64,000 bases of DNA, taken from Gamsiella multidivaricata. Taxonomy: Eukaryota > Mortierellomycota > Mortierellomycetes > Mortierellales > Mortierellaceae. The notes below the pieces were generated by a model, which searched no databases, had not been told where the DNA came from, and was given only the letters and a program-made list of their open reading frames with translations. Shown here in pieces: positions 20,276-31,777 of the stretch (the first letter of the stretch is position 1; the number at the start of each line of letters is the position of its first letter). The stretch covers positions 62,001-126,000 of the forward strand of contig NW_026251799.1 in the NCBI RefSeq assembly GCF_025024155.1, written 5' to 3'. Made by a program: the position numbers and the translations under genes.

Positions 20276-20658
20276 TCACATCATAATCGTTTTCTCCTCG
20301 TATCTTTTATGCGCCCTCCTGACGAATTGTAATTTTATCCACCTAAATTGTCGACTCTTGGTTTCGCCAGTTAGGTGCAGCCATGTCCTTGTCTGTATCA
20401 TAGAGGGTTAAGAGTTGGAAGAGAGAATGGCAACAAAGAAAGGCTTACTTCCATCTGCGTCCCTGACTGCACCCTTTGGAGCGACAAAGGCGATATTAAC
20501 TCAACACGGGAGATCCTGGGTCTATAGGCTAGGTCAAATACTTTATTGCGTGAGTTAACGACGCTCACGGTATCCGTATCTGCTCTCCTGTCTGGGAGAG
20601 TTTCCTCCGCAAAGTAAGATCCGCTATTTTGTTGGATGTTATTGCCACAGACAACCAT
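20276..20658 (-). CDS. Possible small two-exon gene, unknown
   Basis: Exon 20449-20658 (starting MVVCGNNIQQNSGSYF) ends at a GTAAGC donor. An acceptor (GATACAG) opens exon 20276-20392, ending KTIMM-stop. The join is in phase 0 and gives 108 residues; the intron is 56 nt. The ATG directly follows an AG (TAATAG), so it could instead be an internal exon of a larger gene whose 5' end I cannot find. No domain recognised. Confidence 0.3.
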
Positions 20659-20951
20659 CTATTACCGTCAAGATGGCAGTGAGCAGGTAGTTGTGCTGTG
20701 AACCTTTGATATAGACCCACTTTAGGATTACGGCTAGAATCCTTTATTCGTCACCTTTTCTCGAAGCCAACTAAACTGTGGCGAGGAACTGAGTGGGGAG
20801 CTGTCAGTCCCACTTTGCCAGTATTTGGACCAACCATAACCCTCGAATAGCTTTATTCGTAGACAGTGCGGTGGAGGCAAAATTTTATCAACTCAAAAAA
20901 AAAGAATCAATTCGTGAAATACATCAAGATCACCGACCAACACCCCGAATC

Positions 20952-21500
20952 ATGTCATGCGAATCATGTACAGGCTGTTTTGAGGCAGCACCCTGCAGTT
21001 CTCCATCACCTTCGACCAATGGCCATATATCAAAGGAATACCGTCATTTTCTCAAGGCGGCAAAGTTCTGCACAGCTTTCCAGACTGATCAGACTGAGGA
21101 ACAAGCAACATCGGACTTGGAGACGGACATGAACATGGATCGGAAGAAGAGGAAGCAGCAGGAGAACTTGGACCATGCCTTCAATACTTTAATAGGCATC
21201 CTTGCCAACAATCAGTTCACAGCACAAACATACCTCGCACTCGCGTACCGGCAATTAGGACCAACGGAATTCCTGCAGCTGGCCCGGTCACTGGCCCACC
21301 ATGGCTTTTGGGGTCGGCTGATCACCTGGGCCTCGTTCTATGTCAAAGAGGATAGCAAGCAGCTGCAATTGCTGCTCGACCAACATAGCTCGGAGCTATC
21401 CCAGCATGTGAACGATGAGGCTGAAATGTTTGAGGTTTTCAATCCTGCCGTGAACTGTCAACGTGTCAAGTGGAGCATCGATCCTATACCCTCTTTGTAG
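20952..21500 (+). CDS. Hypothetical Cys-rich-start protein, 182 residues
   Basis: I chose the ATG at 20952 (MSCESCTGCFEAAPC); upstream codons in frame contain no better ATG. The N-terminus has five cysteines in 15 residues, which may be acylated or bind metal. A charged middle (DRKKRKQQENLD) leads into a helical C-terminal part (LIGILANNQFTAQTYLALAY, LGPTEFLQLARSLAHHGFW) that looks like a packed alpha-helical domain. Family unknown. Single exon, ending TAG at 21498-21500. The region upstream to 20659 is a divergent intergenic space with a possible minus-strand gene. Confidence 0.55.
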   Translation: MSCESCTGCFEAAPCSSPSPSTNGHISKEYRHFLKAAKFCTAFQTDQTEEQATSDLETDMNMDRKKRKQQENLDHAFNTLIGILANNQFTAQTYLALAYRQLGPTEFLQLARSLAHHGFWGRLITWASFYVKEDSKQLQLLLDQHSSELSQHVNDEAEMFEVFNPAVNCQRVKWSIDPIPSL

Positions 21501-21849
21501 CAAATAGCGAAATAATACATATAATACAGATTCAATCTGTCTCTTCTCCATGCGAACAAAAAGCGCGAAGTTGAGTTAGGTGTCTTTAGCTTGACATGAT
21601 CGGCATGTCGTATCACGTTACCGTATCACACGTTTTGGCCGGGTTTTTTCTTGTTCCATACACCCACGTCGTTCGTCATCTTGAACCCTTTCTCATTTTC
21701 ATTCCACTTCTCTCCTCCCATTCAAACCAACACCTCTTCTTCGCCACAATTGCATCAGTTCTTCCTTCTTCTCAAAGCAAACCTCTTCGTTATTCTATTC
21801 TCGCACTTTTTTACACCTACAGAATCCCCTTATTCCACATACCTCAACT
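21501..21849. promoter_or_regulatory. Intergenic / Rab5 upstream region
   Basis: 349 bp between two plus-strand genes. The half next to the Rab5 ATG is strongly pyrimidine-rich (CTTCTC, TTCCTTC runs), as is usual for fungal core promoters and 5' leaders. No TATA box stands out. Confidence 0.4.
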
Positions 21850-23753
21850 ATGTCCAGCTCCCGTCAAGTTACCTCACAACAGCCGCAGCCAGCCGGCAAG
21901 CTGTTCCAGTTTAAACTTGTCCTCCTAGGTGTGTTCTTCAGCCCTGGCGCAAGGGATCTGTTGTATTTGCATACCAGAAACTGGGTGCTATCTGGTATCT
22001 TTCTCTCTCAACTGGATACTCTTGAAGCTATTGAAAAATAACCACATCCTATTGTTAAAAACTACATATGGATAATCCTTGGTCTTTGTCTCTAAACAGG
22101 CGAATCTGCTGTCGGAAAGTCGAGGTGAGCATACCACATACCTGGTCAACAAAGTGCAATCGCGTAATTGCTGCTGCTGCCGCTGCTGCTGCTGCTGCGC
22201 TATAGTTGAAGAAAAAGGCCATGGTCAGTTCCTCTAACAACATTCTTTCAATTCTTTACGGTGGTCCTTCTTTCCTACATATCATTGTGTGCCCTCATAG
22301 TCTTGTTCTCCGCTTTGTCAAGGACCAGTTTGATGATTATCGAGAGAGTACCATTGGAGGTAAAACCATCTACTGTTTGCTAGCATCGTTGGCTCTTGAT
22401 GGCAACAGGATACACAAGCGTAGTGCGCATAAGGGTCGACAAATAATGCTGTCACAATTGTAGCCTCTGAAGATCTTGGGACAGCATTCCTCGCTTTCCT
22501 CCTTCCTCTGCTCCTCTGCTCCACTATTCTCCCTTTCTTTCTCTGTCCATGAGGTCTGCCGCTGTTATTGTCATCGTGAAGTGATAATGTGCTAATAATA
22601 TGTTCCGCGATATCTGCTTTGATGAATAGCCGCGTTCTTGACACAGACCATCTGCCTCGATGATGCCACAACAGTCAAGTTTGAGATCTGGTACGGAGGC
22701 CAATAACGAAGACATAACGAAAACACATAACGACTTGTGGATGGGAGACGATCGTCATTGTGCCTTTGTCTCATGGGGGTTGACCTTTACCAAATGTTGA
22801 CCAACGTCTCCTTCGCTCCATTTTTTTCTCTCCCCTTCTTGTTACATAGGGATACAGCTGGACAGGAGCGCTATAAGGCACGTGTATACTCTGTGAATTT
22901 GCAGCTTCAGCATTTTTTTTTTTTTTTTTTTTTTTTTGGCGCAGGACATGGATGGTTCAGGCACAGGGGCGATACCAGTTGCATTAATACGATTTTCTTT
23001 TGTTCCTTATCAACTCGGTGACTGTAGAGCTTGGCACCAATGTACTACCGCAATGCCAATTGCGCCGTTGTCGTCTATGATATCACGCAGAGCGTAAGGA
23101 TTTGAGTATATTTTATTCAGTATATGGGCCAAATGCATGAGATGGCGAAGTAACCGACCCCACGGATTCTCACTTCTTTACATTGATGTAAATAGTCGTC
23201 ATTGGATAAGGCGAAGTCATGGGTCAAGGAACTCCAACGCCAGGCCGATCCTAACATTGTGATTGCATTGGCAGGAAACAAGAGCGATTTGAGCGCGAGA
23301 CGCGTTGTTGAGACAGAGGTATGTCAACACGCTGATTGACAACAACGGAAGGAATGCTCCATCGTGCTGTCGGTCTTTGGTATGCGTACCTTTATTGATG
23401 ACATTGCGTTCCCATGATTCTTGCGCTGTGTTTCTCTAGGAGGCACAGGCGTATGCTGACGAAGCAGGACTCCTCTTCTTCGAGACTTCTGCCAAAACTG
23501 CCACAAACGTGAAGGAACTATTCACCTGCATAGGTAAGCAAGTTTCTGCTTGGCATCGCACTCCATTCCCAGTTTGCTCTGTTAAGCTGTTTTCTAATCC
23601 TCTCTTATTTGTGTCTTCACCGAAAACAAAACAACCGCAGCCAAGAAGATGCCACTGGATATGCTTGCCAACCCACGCCCTCGTGGAACTGGCCTCAATG
23701 CCAGAGGCGTCGATCTGAACCGCGATACCAAGGAGTCAGGCTGTGCTTGTTAA
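21850..23753 (+). CDS. RAB5: Rab5-type small GTPase
   Basis: Early-endosome Rab GTPase (yeast Vps21/Ypt51 class), controlling endosome tethering and fusion. Nine exons: 21850-21928, 22100-22124, 22301-22359, 22630-22690, 22850-22877, 23028-23093, 23196-23318, 23440-23533, 23641-23753; 215 residues, the family length. G motifs: GESAVGKS (27-34), switch [37 protein letters not shown]. The C-terminus ESGCAC is a CxC double-geranylgeranylation site. STIGAAF and the switch II text point to Rab5 rather than Rab7 or Rab11. Exon 2 is only 25 nt. Intron 5 (22878-23027) starts with GC, not GT, and contains a T tract (about 22913-22937); only this choice keeps RYK-SLAPMYY in frame. Confidence 0.95.
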
Positions 23754-25988
23754 GATATTCTACCTTTTTTGCTGTAGCTTGACCATGGTCTATGGCTTTT
23801 TCCAGCTGCTGCTTGCCTTTCGCCAACACTCTTGACTCTTTTTTGTTTTCCATTGTTCTCTACATGCGCTTACACCCTCTTCATCCTGCCCATTCCTAAT
23901 ATCCGTGAGCTCAGAAACCCCTGCATGCCATGCGGCACAGCTTGAAACGAGCAACGCCCAAATCAATTTTTTTTTTATTTCTACAAACAAAATAAACATA
24001 AACAGCTTTTGTTTTAAGACTGGTATCTCTCAATGTTTCGCTGAGTGTTTGGATGCTTGGTCGGTGATCGCTCCTCTCACTCAAACTCGGGCAGAAATGT
24101 GCAACATGTTCACCCATGCTGCTGGTCAGAACATCCATTTTCTCCTGGATCTTACCTCCTGCGTTTCCAGCGTGCTTCAGCATGTTAGAATGTGCGTCCA
24201 CCCCTTGGCATTCTCAGTTCAACGTTGTGAGCAGACAGAACCATCATGAACATATAAACCATATCGCAAAGGTCTGCTCTGGCACGACAAAATGTTTAGT
24301 TGGCAGGGATAACAATGGCAATTGTGGTGGCAAAAGCCAGCCCGGCATCAGGCCCCTGTTTGTGGTGCATAATGCCATCATGCAAGTTTTATGTCTCGCT
24401 TCGTATCTCCTATTGTTTCCCTGGGCTGCCCTGAATCAATAATGCCATTATTATTTTTTTGTCCACGCTTTCCTTTCTTGCTTGTTTCTTTCTTTCTTTC
24501 TCTCTTTCCTTCCTTTCTCTGCTCTCCCCCTTCTTTCACCTGCACCTTGGTAACACTGACATTCAACTGCCTCATTCCATTCCATCCCATTTTCAACTCA
24601 TTTGTTTTTGTTGTCCACGTCTGTTTCACCAGCAGCAGCACAGCGTTCCTGACAGTCAACACAGACACAAACAGTCTCAGTCGGTTTGCCACCAAAAAAT
24701 AAAAGAAAAAAATACACTCGAACAAACAAGAGTATCGAGGTGCATACTGCGCTTGCACATCCATCGAGAAAGCCATCACTGCCACAATAAGCCTTCCTTT
24801 CGTCTGTCTTCCTTGAGGTAAGTGTGCTGCATTCTCTTTTATTTCATATTTTTTTGTTCAGGGCGTGTGGAGTACACCAGGATTTGACCTCCCGTGAGGA
24901 GGCGCGGTTTTCCCAAGGTTTTACTTCTTGAGGGTACACCTCCTGGCCCCATAATAACGATGGATATGGGTGTAGATTTGGATGTGATGTGGATGAGTAT
25001 GTAGACGTGGACGTGGATACGGATGTGGATGTGGATGCGGATGTGGTTACGCTCCCAGGACAAAACAAGCTACGCGTATTGTTTTTAAGGAATGATGACG
25101 ACTGATTTGCTTTGCAGTATTGCATCCTTTTCTTTGTGCGCGCTGGATTGGATTGGGTTGGCTGGGGCCCCTTATCCCTTCATTTTTTGTGGATTGACCC
25201 TCTCCTCTCACATAAAAAAAAAAAGACCTCTTTGCCTAGGTTCTAGCTCACTTGCTCTTCCTGCTTCTAATACTCAAGCAGTACCCATATTTTGCTGGCG
25301 CTTCCACACCAGCCTCTTTTAACCTTCCGCATCTTCATCCCATTCTCTATGGTGACTATAATTGACCATCATCTGCTCTCTTCTCTCCCCTGTGTTCATT
25401 TGGCCCCCCAACCTCGACGCACTGCTGGTGCTTGAATAGTCGCGACGGTAGCTCCCTGGATTTGGTTGTGTGTGCGCGTGTGTGCGTGTGTTCGGTTCGA
25501 ACTGAGCCATCCTAAGATATCCGCGCCCTGTTGATTTTATACTCCTATTACAATTATTTATTCTTTATTGTACTTCTCCGGACCTCGAATTGGCGGCAAC
25601 AAACATACACGCTTTGAATATATCTGGATCCTTCACAATCGCTCTCAATGTAACGCAAATCGCTGTGTCTCTGCGTGCTACGCGAAAAACAGCTGTCTAC
25701 CGCTCAGTTTCACTATCGTCTGACGCGTTCACGAACTTACATTTATAACACTTTATTTTGGATCTCCGAATCTATAGTTCGCTCTTCCTGCTCTACATCG
25801 GCCTATTGACGCGCCCAATTCAACTCAAGTAGTCCACCACCAATCGACTGCCGTGAAACACGCTCATCTACGCCCGGGATATCTCATCATCAGAGCACCA
25901 GCAACCCCTCGACAATTACCAGCCTGTACTTTCTTGCAGTTCACACCAATCATTTGCAATTACTCTACTTAATCTAAACTACGCAAGA
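23754..25988. other. Long intergenic region upstream of the LARP4-like gene
   Basis: 2.2 kb without a supported gene. It includes a C/T-rich stretch (24470-24550), a GATGTG/GATGCG hexanucleotide-like array (about 24960-25050), and a small GAGG/CCTC hairpin near 24895. A minus-strand frame at 25319-25510 (63 codons, MAQFEPNTRTHAHTQPNPGS) has gene-like composition but no domain. The 400 bp before 25989 are pyrimidine-rich and likely promoter plus 5' UTR. Confidence 0.45.
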
Positions 25989-28900
25989 ATGAATGGAGAT
26001 CCAGTCTTGGCGCAAATGCCTCTCAGAGACGCTCTCGCGATGACAAACGAGCCTATCCACCCACAAATTCAACACCGACAGACATACGACAGATCTTATT
26101 CCAGGTCCAATGCTGCCCAAGGAGGAAACCGCCCTTTCATAGACGACAACTTTTCTCCGCGCACAACTCAATCTCGAAATCCAATTGATCGTGGCCACAT
26201 GAACAAGAACCAAGGCAGAGGCAATCATATCAAAGGCAACAGCTTCAAGCGCAACTCTAATGAAAGCAATAGCACTATCAGCAGCAGTGGTATTCGCTCA
26301 CAAAACCAACACCAACAGCAGGGGCAGCAGCAAAACCATCAGTACCAGAGCAGCAACAGCTACAGACGTCATGACTTTGCTCACAACAACAGCTTCATCC
26401 ACCCCAACAACTCTTATCGCTCGAACCAACAACACTCATCGCCAAATCGTCGCCGACATTCGAATGACAGTTCCGTCATGTCTTCCAGCACGCATCACAA
26501 CCTACGTAACCCTCGCATTGCCCAGAATGGTGCCTATCATCGCAGCACTGGTATAACAATGCCACGTTCATTGTCGTTCACGCCCGGTCTTCCTCACAAC
26601 TTGGAGTACAACACTCATGGGTTGCAGCCTTCACAGTCACCAGGAGCGTGTCCGAGGGTTAGCATTGATGGCAGCTACCACCCAGATGGCGGCTATATGA
26701 CCCCACATCCGATGCACCAAAATCCTCCTGCCCCAGAGCACCCTAATATCGTTTATAGCCCACAAGTGCCGCCGCAAGCGGTGCAGAGCAATGGAATCTC
26801 TATCTCTTTGAAAGGTCCATATCAGCAGCCACCGCAGCCTGTTTATGCGATCCCATGGGGATATCATCCGTCGCATATGGCACCGTTTGTATCCCAGATG
26901 ATGCCCATGCCCTCTCCACCACAGCAAGCGACGTATGAAGGACAGGATGACATGGAGGCCAAGGTTCAGTCATCTCCTTCACAGATTGCGACAAATGGCA
27001 TGAGCGCTGGCGCTTATGATGATCAAGGTATGTCTATTCGAATTGTTGATTGATTTTTTGTATACATCATCCGAATCACTACCTTTACTAGAGACTAATC
27101 AGTGCTTGCTCGTTTATCTGTAAAAGATGGTCGCGATCGCCTACGAGAGCAACTCGAGTGGTACTTCTCACCAAGAAACCTTGCGACTGACACATATTTA
27201 GGTAAAATATCTCAATGGCAATAATATCTGCTTTAAGAGTTTAGTATGAACAAGTCGTTAACATTACTTCATTGGGTTAGTTTCGAAAATGGATACAGAC
27301 CACTGGGTGCCCATCTCTGTAGTTGCAGATTTTAGGAAGGTCAAGGCGATCACAGACGATATCCAAGAGGTCGTCAATGCCCTCCGGCGATCATGCAAGG
27401 TGCTTGTGGATGAGACTGGAACCATGGCGAAGGCCATTACTGTCGATCGACCCAGAACGACCCTCATCTTACGCGAGCTGCCTGAAGACGCTACTGAAGA
27501 GGTAAATCCTTGGTCCTTGGTCCCACAACATGTTCCTGCTATAGACGTCTGAATTAGTCCGCTTACTTCCATTTCAATTTTGTGCGATATGTATATAGGA
27601 AATCAGTGCATTATTTGTTGAGGCCAAATGTCCAGCAAAGCTCATCACGAAAGAGGCTGTTGGAAACATGTGGTTTGTGGAGTTTGAGACTGCAGCAGAC
27701 GCGTTGGCAATGCTCAACTACACCCGAGGGCGCTATCTTCGTGGTGTTCCCATCGCTGCCCGATTGAAGTCGAACACCGTGCTAACTGGTGGGGAGTAAG
27801 TTAAATGTTTCTTTATTCTTACTACACTTTTTGAGGGTTTTAAGCAATAACACTTGAATATCGTCCCTTTGCATTCGCATTAGATATAAAACCACTCAGC
27901 TGTCTATGCCCAACTCGCAAAACACGCCTATGTTGCAACCTGTTCCTGGCTGGACGCAGTCGCCGCCGAGTCACGCTCAGGATGCATCCATGCTTGGAAT
28001 GAGTGTGCCTTATCGCCGGTTTGCTGCAGAGGAGAACTTCGCCGCAGAGGAGGTGTGGTCCCCTACACTCACCCAGGGATTCGTTCCACAGGATATGGCC
28101 CGTCGCCACTCTGTGGCCCAAATCTACCCTCCCGATGCTTATTTCCCGCCAGATGCCCAAGGTATGGCTTTCATTCCAGGCCCACCAGAAGCTTATTGTA
28201 AGTCCCTGATGATGACGCCTGATTTTGATCCAGCTTGAGAAGACTATCAATGTCAATAGTTACTCAACTGTGAATCTATTTGGTATGGAGCACTTAGACA
28301 TGAATGGCCAGATGTGGGCACCAGCGGATGTGTTTTCGATGTCGCCTCCAGAACCAGGCCTTGGTCAGCATCAAATGGAGCAAGGATACACCCAACCTCA
28401 CCAGTTTAGGCAGGAGTTCAGCGGTCCAAGACGAAGCAGCGATCCTGAATTCCGTACACAAGGTTGGCGTGGAAGGGGTGACGAGTTCGTCAATCGCCGA
28501 GGCGACAACATCAGAAAATACTACAGCGGAAGCTTGGGAGCACGACAGTATCGACAATATGATTATCGTGGACCATGGGAGGGAAATGAGCGGTTCTTCA
28601 ACTCTGACCGATCGAGTGATGCCAGGTCAGACTTTTTGTTTGGCAACCCTCAGCAGCCAAAGAACCGGAAGAAGGGTAAGAAGAATTACCCAAGGAGTAA
28701 GGGACCTAAAACTCAGCAGCAGCAGGCGAACCAGCTATTGAACAGCAGTGGAGAGCAGAATGAAAATCGTCCCCAAAGCGATAATGCGACCTCACCGTTG
28801 AACGGCGAGCCGAAGGAGCAGGATACTGATGCCAACGTCGATGTTCTTGATCAGACCAATATGAACAATCTGACTGGAAAGCTATCAAAAATGACCACAG

Positions 28901-29684
28901 AGGGCAATCAGAGAGCAGGGCATGGCAAGCGACGCGTCACTGGGGACAAAGGCAAACAGCCTCAGGTGTCCCTTAAGAAGGACAACTTCCCGCCACTTCC
29001 ATCAAATGGCGCCGTGCCTGCTATGGGAGAAACCCCAAGCACCAATGCGACCCTATCTGCGCCCGCTTACCAGCTCAACAGCAGCTGGGCGCCTCGTCCA
29101 AGCATGAGCCATGTTGTATCTGGTACTGAAGCACCCAAGGAAGAATCTGATGCCAACGAGGTTACTGAAAAGTACGTGGTTTTGATCAAGCTCATCCATT
29201 TAGGATTGAAGACTTGAGCTATTTCCTCTAACTTCCGATGTTGGACTTACCTCCTGCCATGAATAGCCCTCAGAAGTCGATTATTTCAACCCGCCCGCAG
29301 AATGTAATTTCCGGTATGGTTTCCTCAGGCGACCCTGACCGCCAACAACAGCAAACCCCTCAAAATCAGAGTGAAGGGCTCCTGGCTTCTAGTACGAAAA
29401 CTATAAAGCCAGATCCTCAAGCCACAGAGATGCCGTCGGAACAGAGAGCAGTGCCCGTTTCTGGGATGGCTACAAGTGCTAGTGAAGAAACTCTTACCGA
29501 TCTCCGGGCAGCCGAGCCGACGTTTGGCAAGTGCGGCAATCTCAATCCCCCTAGACCTTCTGGTGGTTTCAGCTACGCGTCAGCATTGAAGGTGCAACAG
29601 CAGCAACAGCAGCATGAGACATCAGCGGAAAAGACTGAGTCTACTATCGCGAATCATGGTCAAGCTGCAATAGCAGAGGTGTGA
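25989..29684 (+). CDS. La-related protein, LARP4/4B-like
   Basis: RNA-binding protein; LARP4 proteins bind poly(A) and PABP and stabilise mRNA in the cytoplasm. Seven exons: 25989-27027, 27127-27201, 27281-27501, 27599-27795, 27884-28197, 28298-29171, 29267-29684; 1045 residues. Residues 1-346 are Asn/Gln/His/Ser-rich and disordered. The La motif (about 348-425) reads LREQLEWYFSPRNLATDTYL, then WVPISVVADF and IQEVVNALRRS. An adjoining RRM-like domain (about 432-505) begins RTTLILRELPEDATEEEISA, close to the LARP4 'ILREIPE' form rather than LARP1. The rest is low complexity, with DNFPPLPS (LARP4-like) near residue 920 and a C-terminal Gln run. No obvious PAM2 motif. The intron 5 acceptor (TTAG at 28294-28297) was picked by phase. 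Confidence 0.85.
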
Positions 29685-30096
29685 GCAGGAGGAAGCACTT
29701 GATTAGAGGGTGAATTGGACAAACGCAGGCATGACTGGATGGGTACGATGAATACTAGTCCATGAAGAGCATTATCTCTTTTTCATATTCTTTTTCTTTT
29801 ACTTTCTTATCTCAATTCCCATTCAAGGGATGCCGAACGAGCCCCTTGTGCTTGGACATTCAAATGGAGGATTTACATGACAACAAACCAAGGTTAAAAA
29901 CGATAACTCCTGGACGGACGACTTCCATCTATACATATCTTTTTTTCTTCATATCATGTTCTTTATTGCGATCGTTTCACATCTCTAAATATTTTTCAAG
30001 GACATCTATGAACACGCTCTGGTTTTATTTGCGAAATAAATAAGAATAAAAAATTACGGAAAGAAGAGAAAGAGATAAGGAAGGTTGAAGGAGAGA
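29685..30096. other. Convergent 3' flanks
   Basis: Region between the LARP4-like stop and the GalT stop. AT-rich, with AATAAA-like signals near 30036-30050 (GCGAAATAAATAAG). No gene seen. Confidence 0.5.
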
Positions 30097-31564
30097 TCAA
30101 CCGGACTTGTAATGGACTTCTGAGCATTCGACGAGCCTCTTGGCGGCCTGTTCTGGGGTCAAGTCGCGTTGCGCCTGACCAAGCAGCTCGAATCTTTGGT
30201 TATGCAGCATCGAATAATAGAGCAAAATGTTAACAGACGGAACTCTCGAGGCGCGTTCGATTATATCAATCTGTTCGTCATTGCTTACCCTACAAGGAAC
30301 TTTTTCACGGTAGCACTTCTAAGTAGAGGTGGATAAAAGTGCAGGTGAAGATGCGATAGCTGTTCCTGGTTCTCATTATCATTCGTCGGCGCCTGATGAA
30401 TACCCATGGAGTAAGGAAAGGAGCAGCGGAAGAGGTTGTCATATCGACAGGTGATCCTTCTCAGAATATTGGCGAGATCCTGTTTCTGAGTGTTGTTCAT
30501 ATCGGAGAGTCGGGCGAGATGGGACTTGGAGAGGACCAGGGTCTCGAAAGGCCAGGTTGCCCAGAAGGGGACGACACACATGAAACTGTCGTTTTCACAG
30601 ACGATCCTCGAGCCATCCGGCGTTGCTACTGATCCCGGTGCTGCGGATTCTGTTGATCCTGATCCCGGTGCTGCGGATTCTGTTGATCCTGATCCAGCTG
30701 ATGATGCGGAGGACTTTGCTCTCGCGTCTGCCTGAGCTTCTGTCTTGACATAATCACACAGCAAGCACCTCTGGTACTTATCTCGGTACTCCCCCATGCT
30801 TCTCAATTCATCTGCCGGTTCTTGCGGAATATCCTCAGTCGACCAGACCTGTCCATGTGGATGAGGGTTTGAGCATCCCATGATCGCACCCTTGTTCTCA
30901 AAGATCTGGACGTGATTGATATGGGGTTTCGAGCGGAGGGTGGCGTAGGTGTCGATCCAGGCTTGGATGACGGGGAGGATCTCTTGTTCGGACATGTCAG
31001 CGAGGGTCTTGTCGTGGTGCGGAGAGAAACAGATGACGTGGCATTGGCCACGGACGGATTCTACTTGCAGGAGCGGGTTGAATTCGGAGGTGTCTACGCA
31101 ACGAGAGATGGAAGAGCTGCTTTAATTGGCAGATCTAAGATATGAAAAGATCAGCGCGTTTTGAAACAGATCGGTATTTTTTTTTTTTTTTTTTGGATAG
31201 TACCTTCGCCTGAAGCTACGAGAGTTGGCTGATTCTGCTGGACAGCCGGGAAATCGTTCTCGAAGACGAAGGTATCCATGTATTCAGGATTCTTGACGCC
31301 GCCGCTGGCACGGGTGTTCCCTGGGCAGAGGTAGCATGATGGGTCGTAGGAGGGACGTTTGCTGGTGTCGTCCTCTTCTTGCTTGCCTTGCCACGGTCGC
31401 TGGGTGCGGTGGGGTGAGCAGAGGACCCAGGAGTTGGTGAGCGGGTTGAAGCGCCTGTGGGAATGGTGGTTGAAGTCGAAGGAGGAAGACATGAGGGAAT
31501 GGAATGAGAGGAATGGGTCAAGGAGGGAAGGGAGGGAGAAGGAGGAAGAAGAGGAAGGAGGCAT
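30097..31564 (-). CDS. GAL7: Galactose-1-phosphate uridylyltransferase
   Basis: Leloir pathway enzyme: UDP-glucose + galactose-1-P to glucose-1-P + UDP-galactose, cytosolic. Three exons: 31204-31564, 30289-31093, 30097-30193; 420 residues from the first ATG. A second in-frame ATG (MSSSFDFNHH, 24 residues in) just precedes the conserved HRRFNPLTNSWVLCSPHR and may be the true start. Seen: RPW, a CxxC pair (SCYLCPGN), FENDFPAV, ENKGAIMGCSNPHPHGQVW with the catalytic HPH (His200 nucleophile by this numbering) and Gln202, and the terminal GFELLGQAQRDLTPEQAA. An Ala/Ser/Gly insert of about 40 residues, partly from a 30-bp tandem duplication, follows RCLLCDYVKTE. The intron 1 acceptor (GCGTAG) was chosen because the earlier AG leads to a stop. 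Confidence 0.95.
30631..30690. repeat. Perfect 30-bp tandem duplication inside the GalT gene
   Basis: The 30-bp unit at 30631-30660 is repeated exactly at 30661-30690. It is in frame and encodes two copies of a Gly-Ser-Thr-Glu-Ser-Ala-Ala-Pro type decapeptide in the GalT insert. Confidence 0.95.
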
Positions 31565-31777
31565 ATATGTCCGTGGGATAAATCATTTAGACGATTGTGT
31601 TATCGCGGCAAAGTAAATAAGGTGGAGAATTGTGGGAAAGTGTGCTATCGCCGGTTTGTTTACAACGCGATTGGACGATCGTAACACCATTGACCGATAC
31701 GGCCACAGCACAACAGCAAGAGCAGGATCGCAAACATCACCCATCCTTCTTTCATTCGCACCAAGGAGTCATTCACC
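31565..31777. promoter_or_regulatory. 213-bp divergent promoter, GalT / Tad3
   Basis: The start codons of the two genes face away from each other, so both promoters must fit here (less if the inner GalT ATG is used). No TATA box stands out. Confidence 0.6.

Noticed and set aside
24890..24945. Short GC-rich hairpin and GGTGTACCC-like word also seen near 9738
   Set aside because: The shared word is too short to call a repeat family.
31095..31145. Earlier acceptor (CTTAG) for GalT intron 1
   Set aside because: It leads to an in-frame TAG before the conserved LLQVESVRGQ block; the acceptor at 31094 restores the frame.
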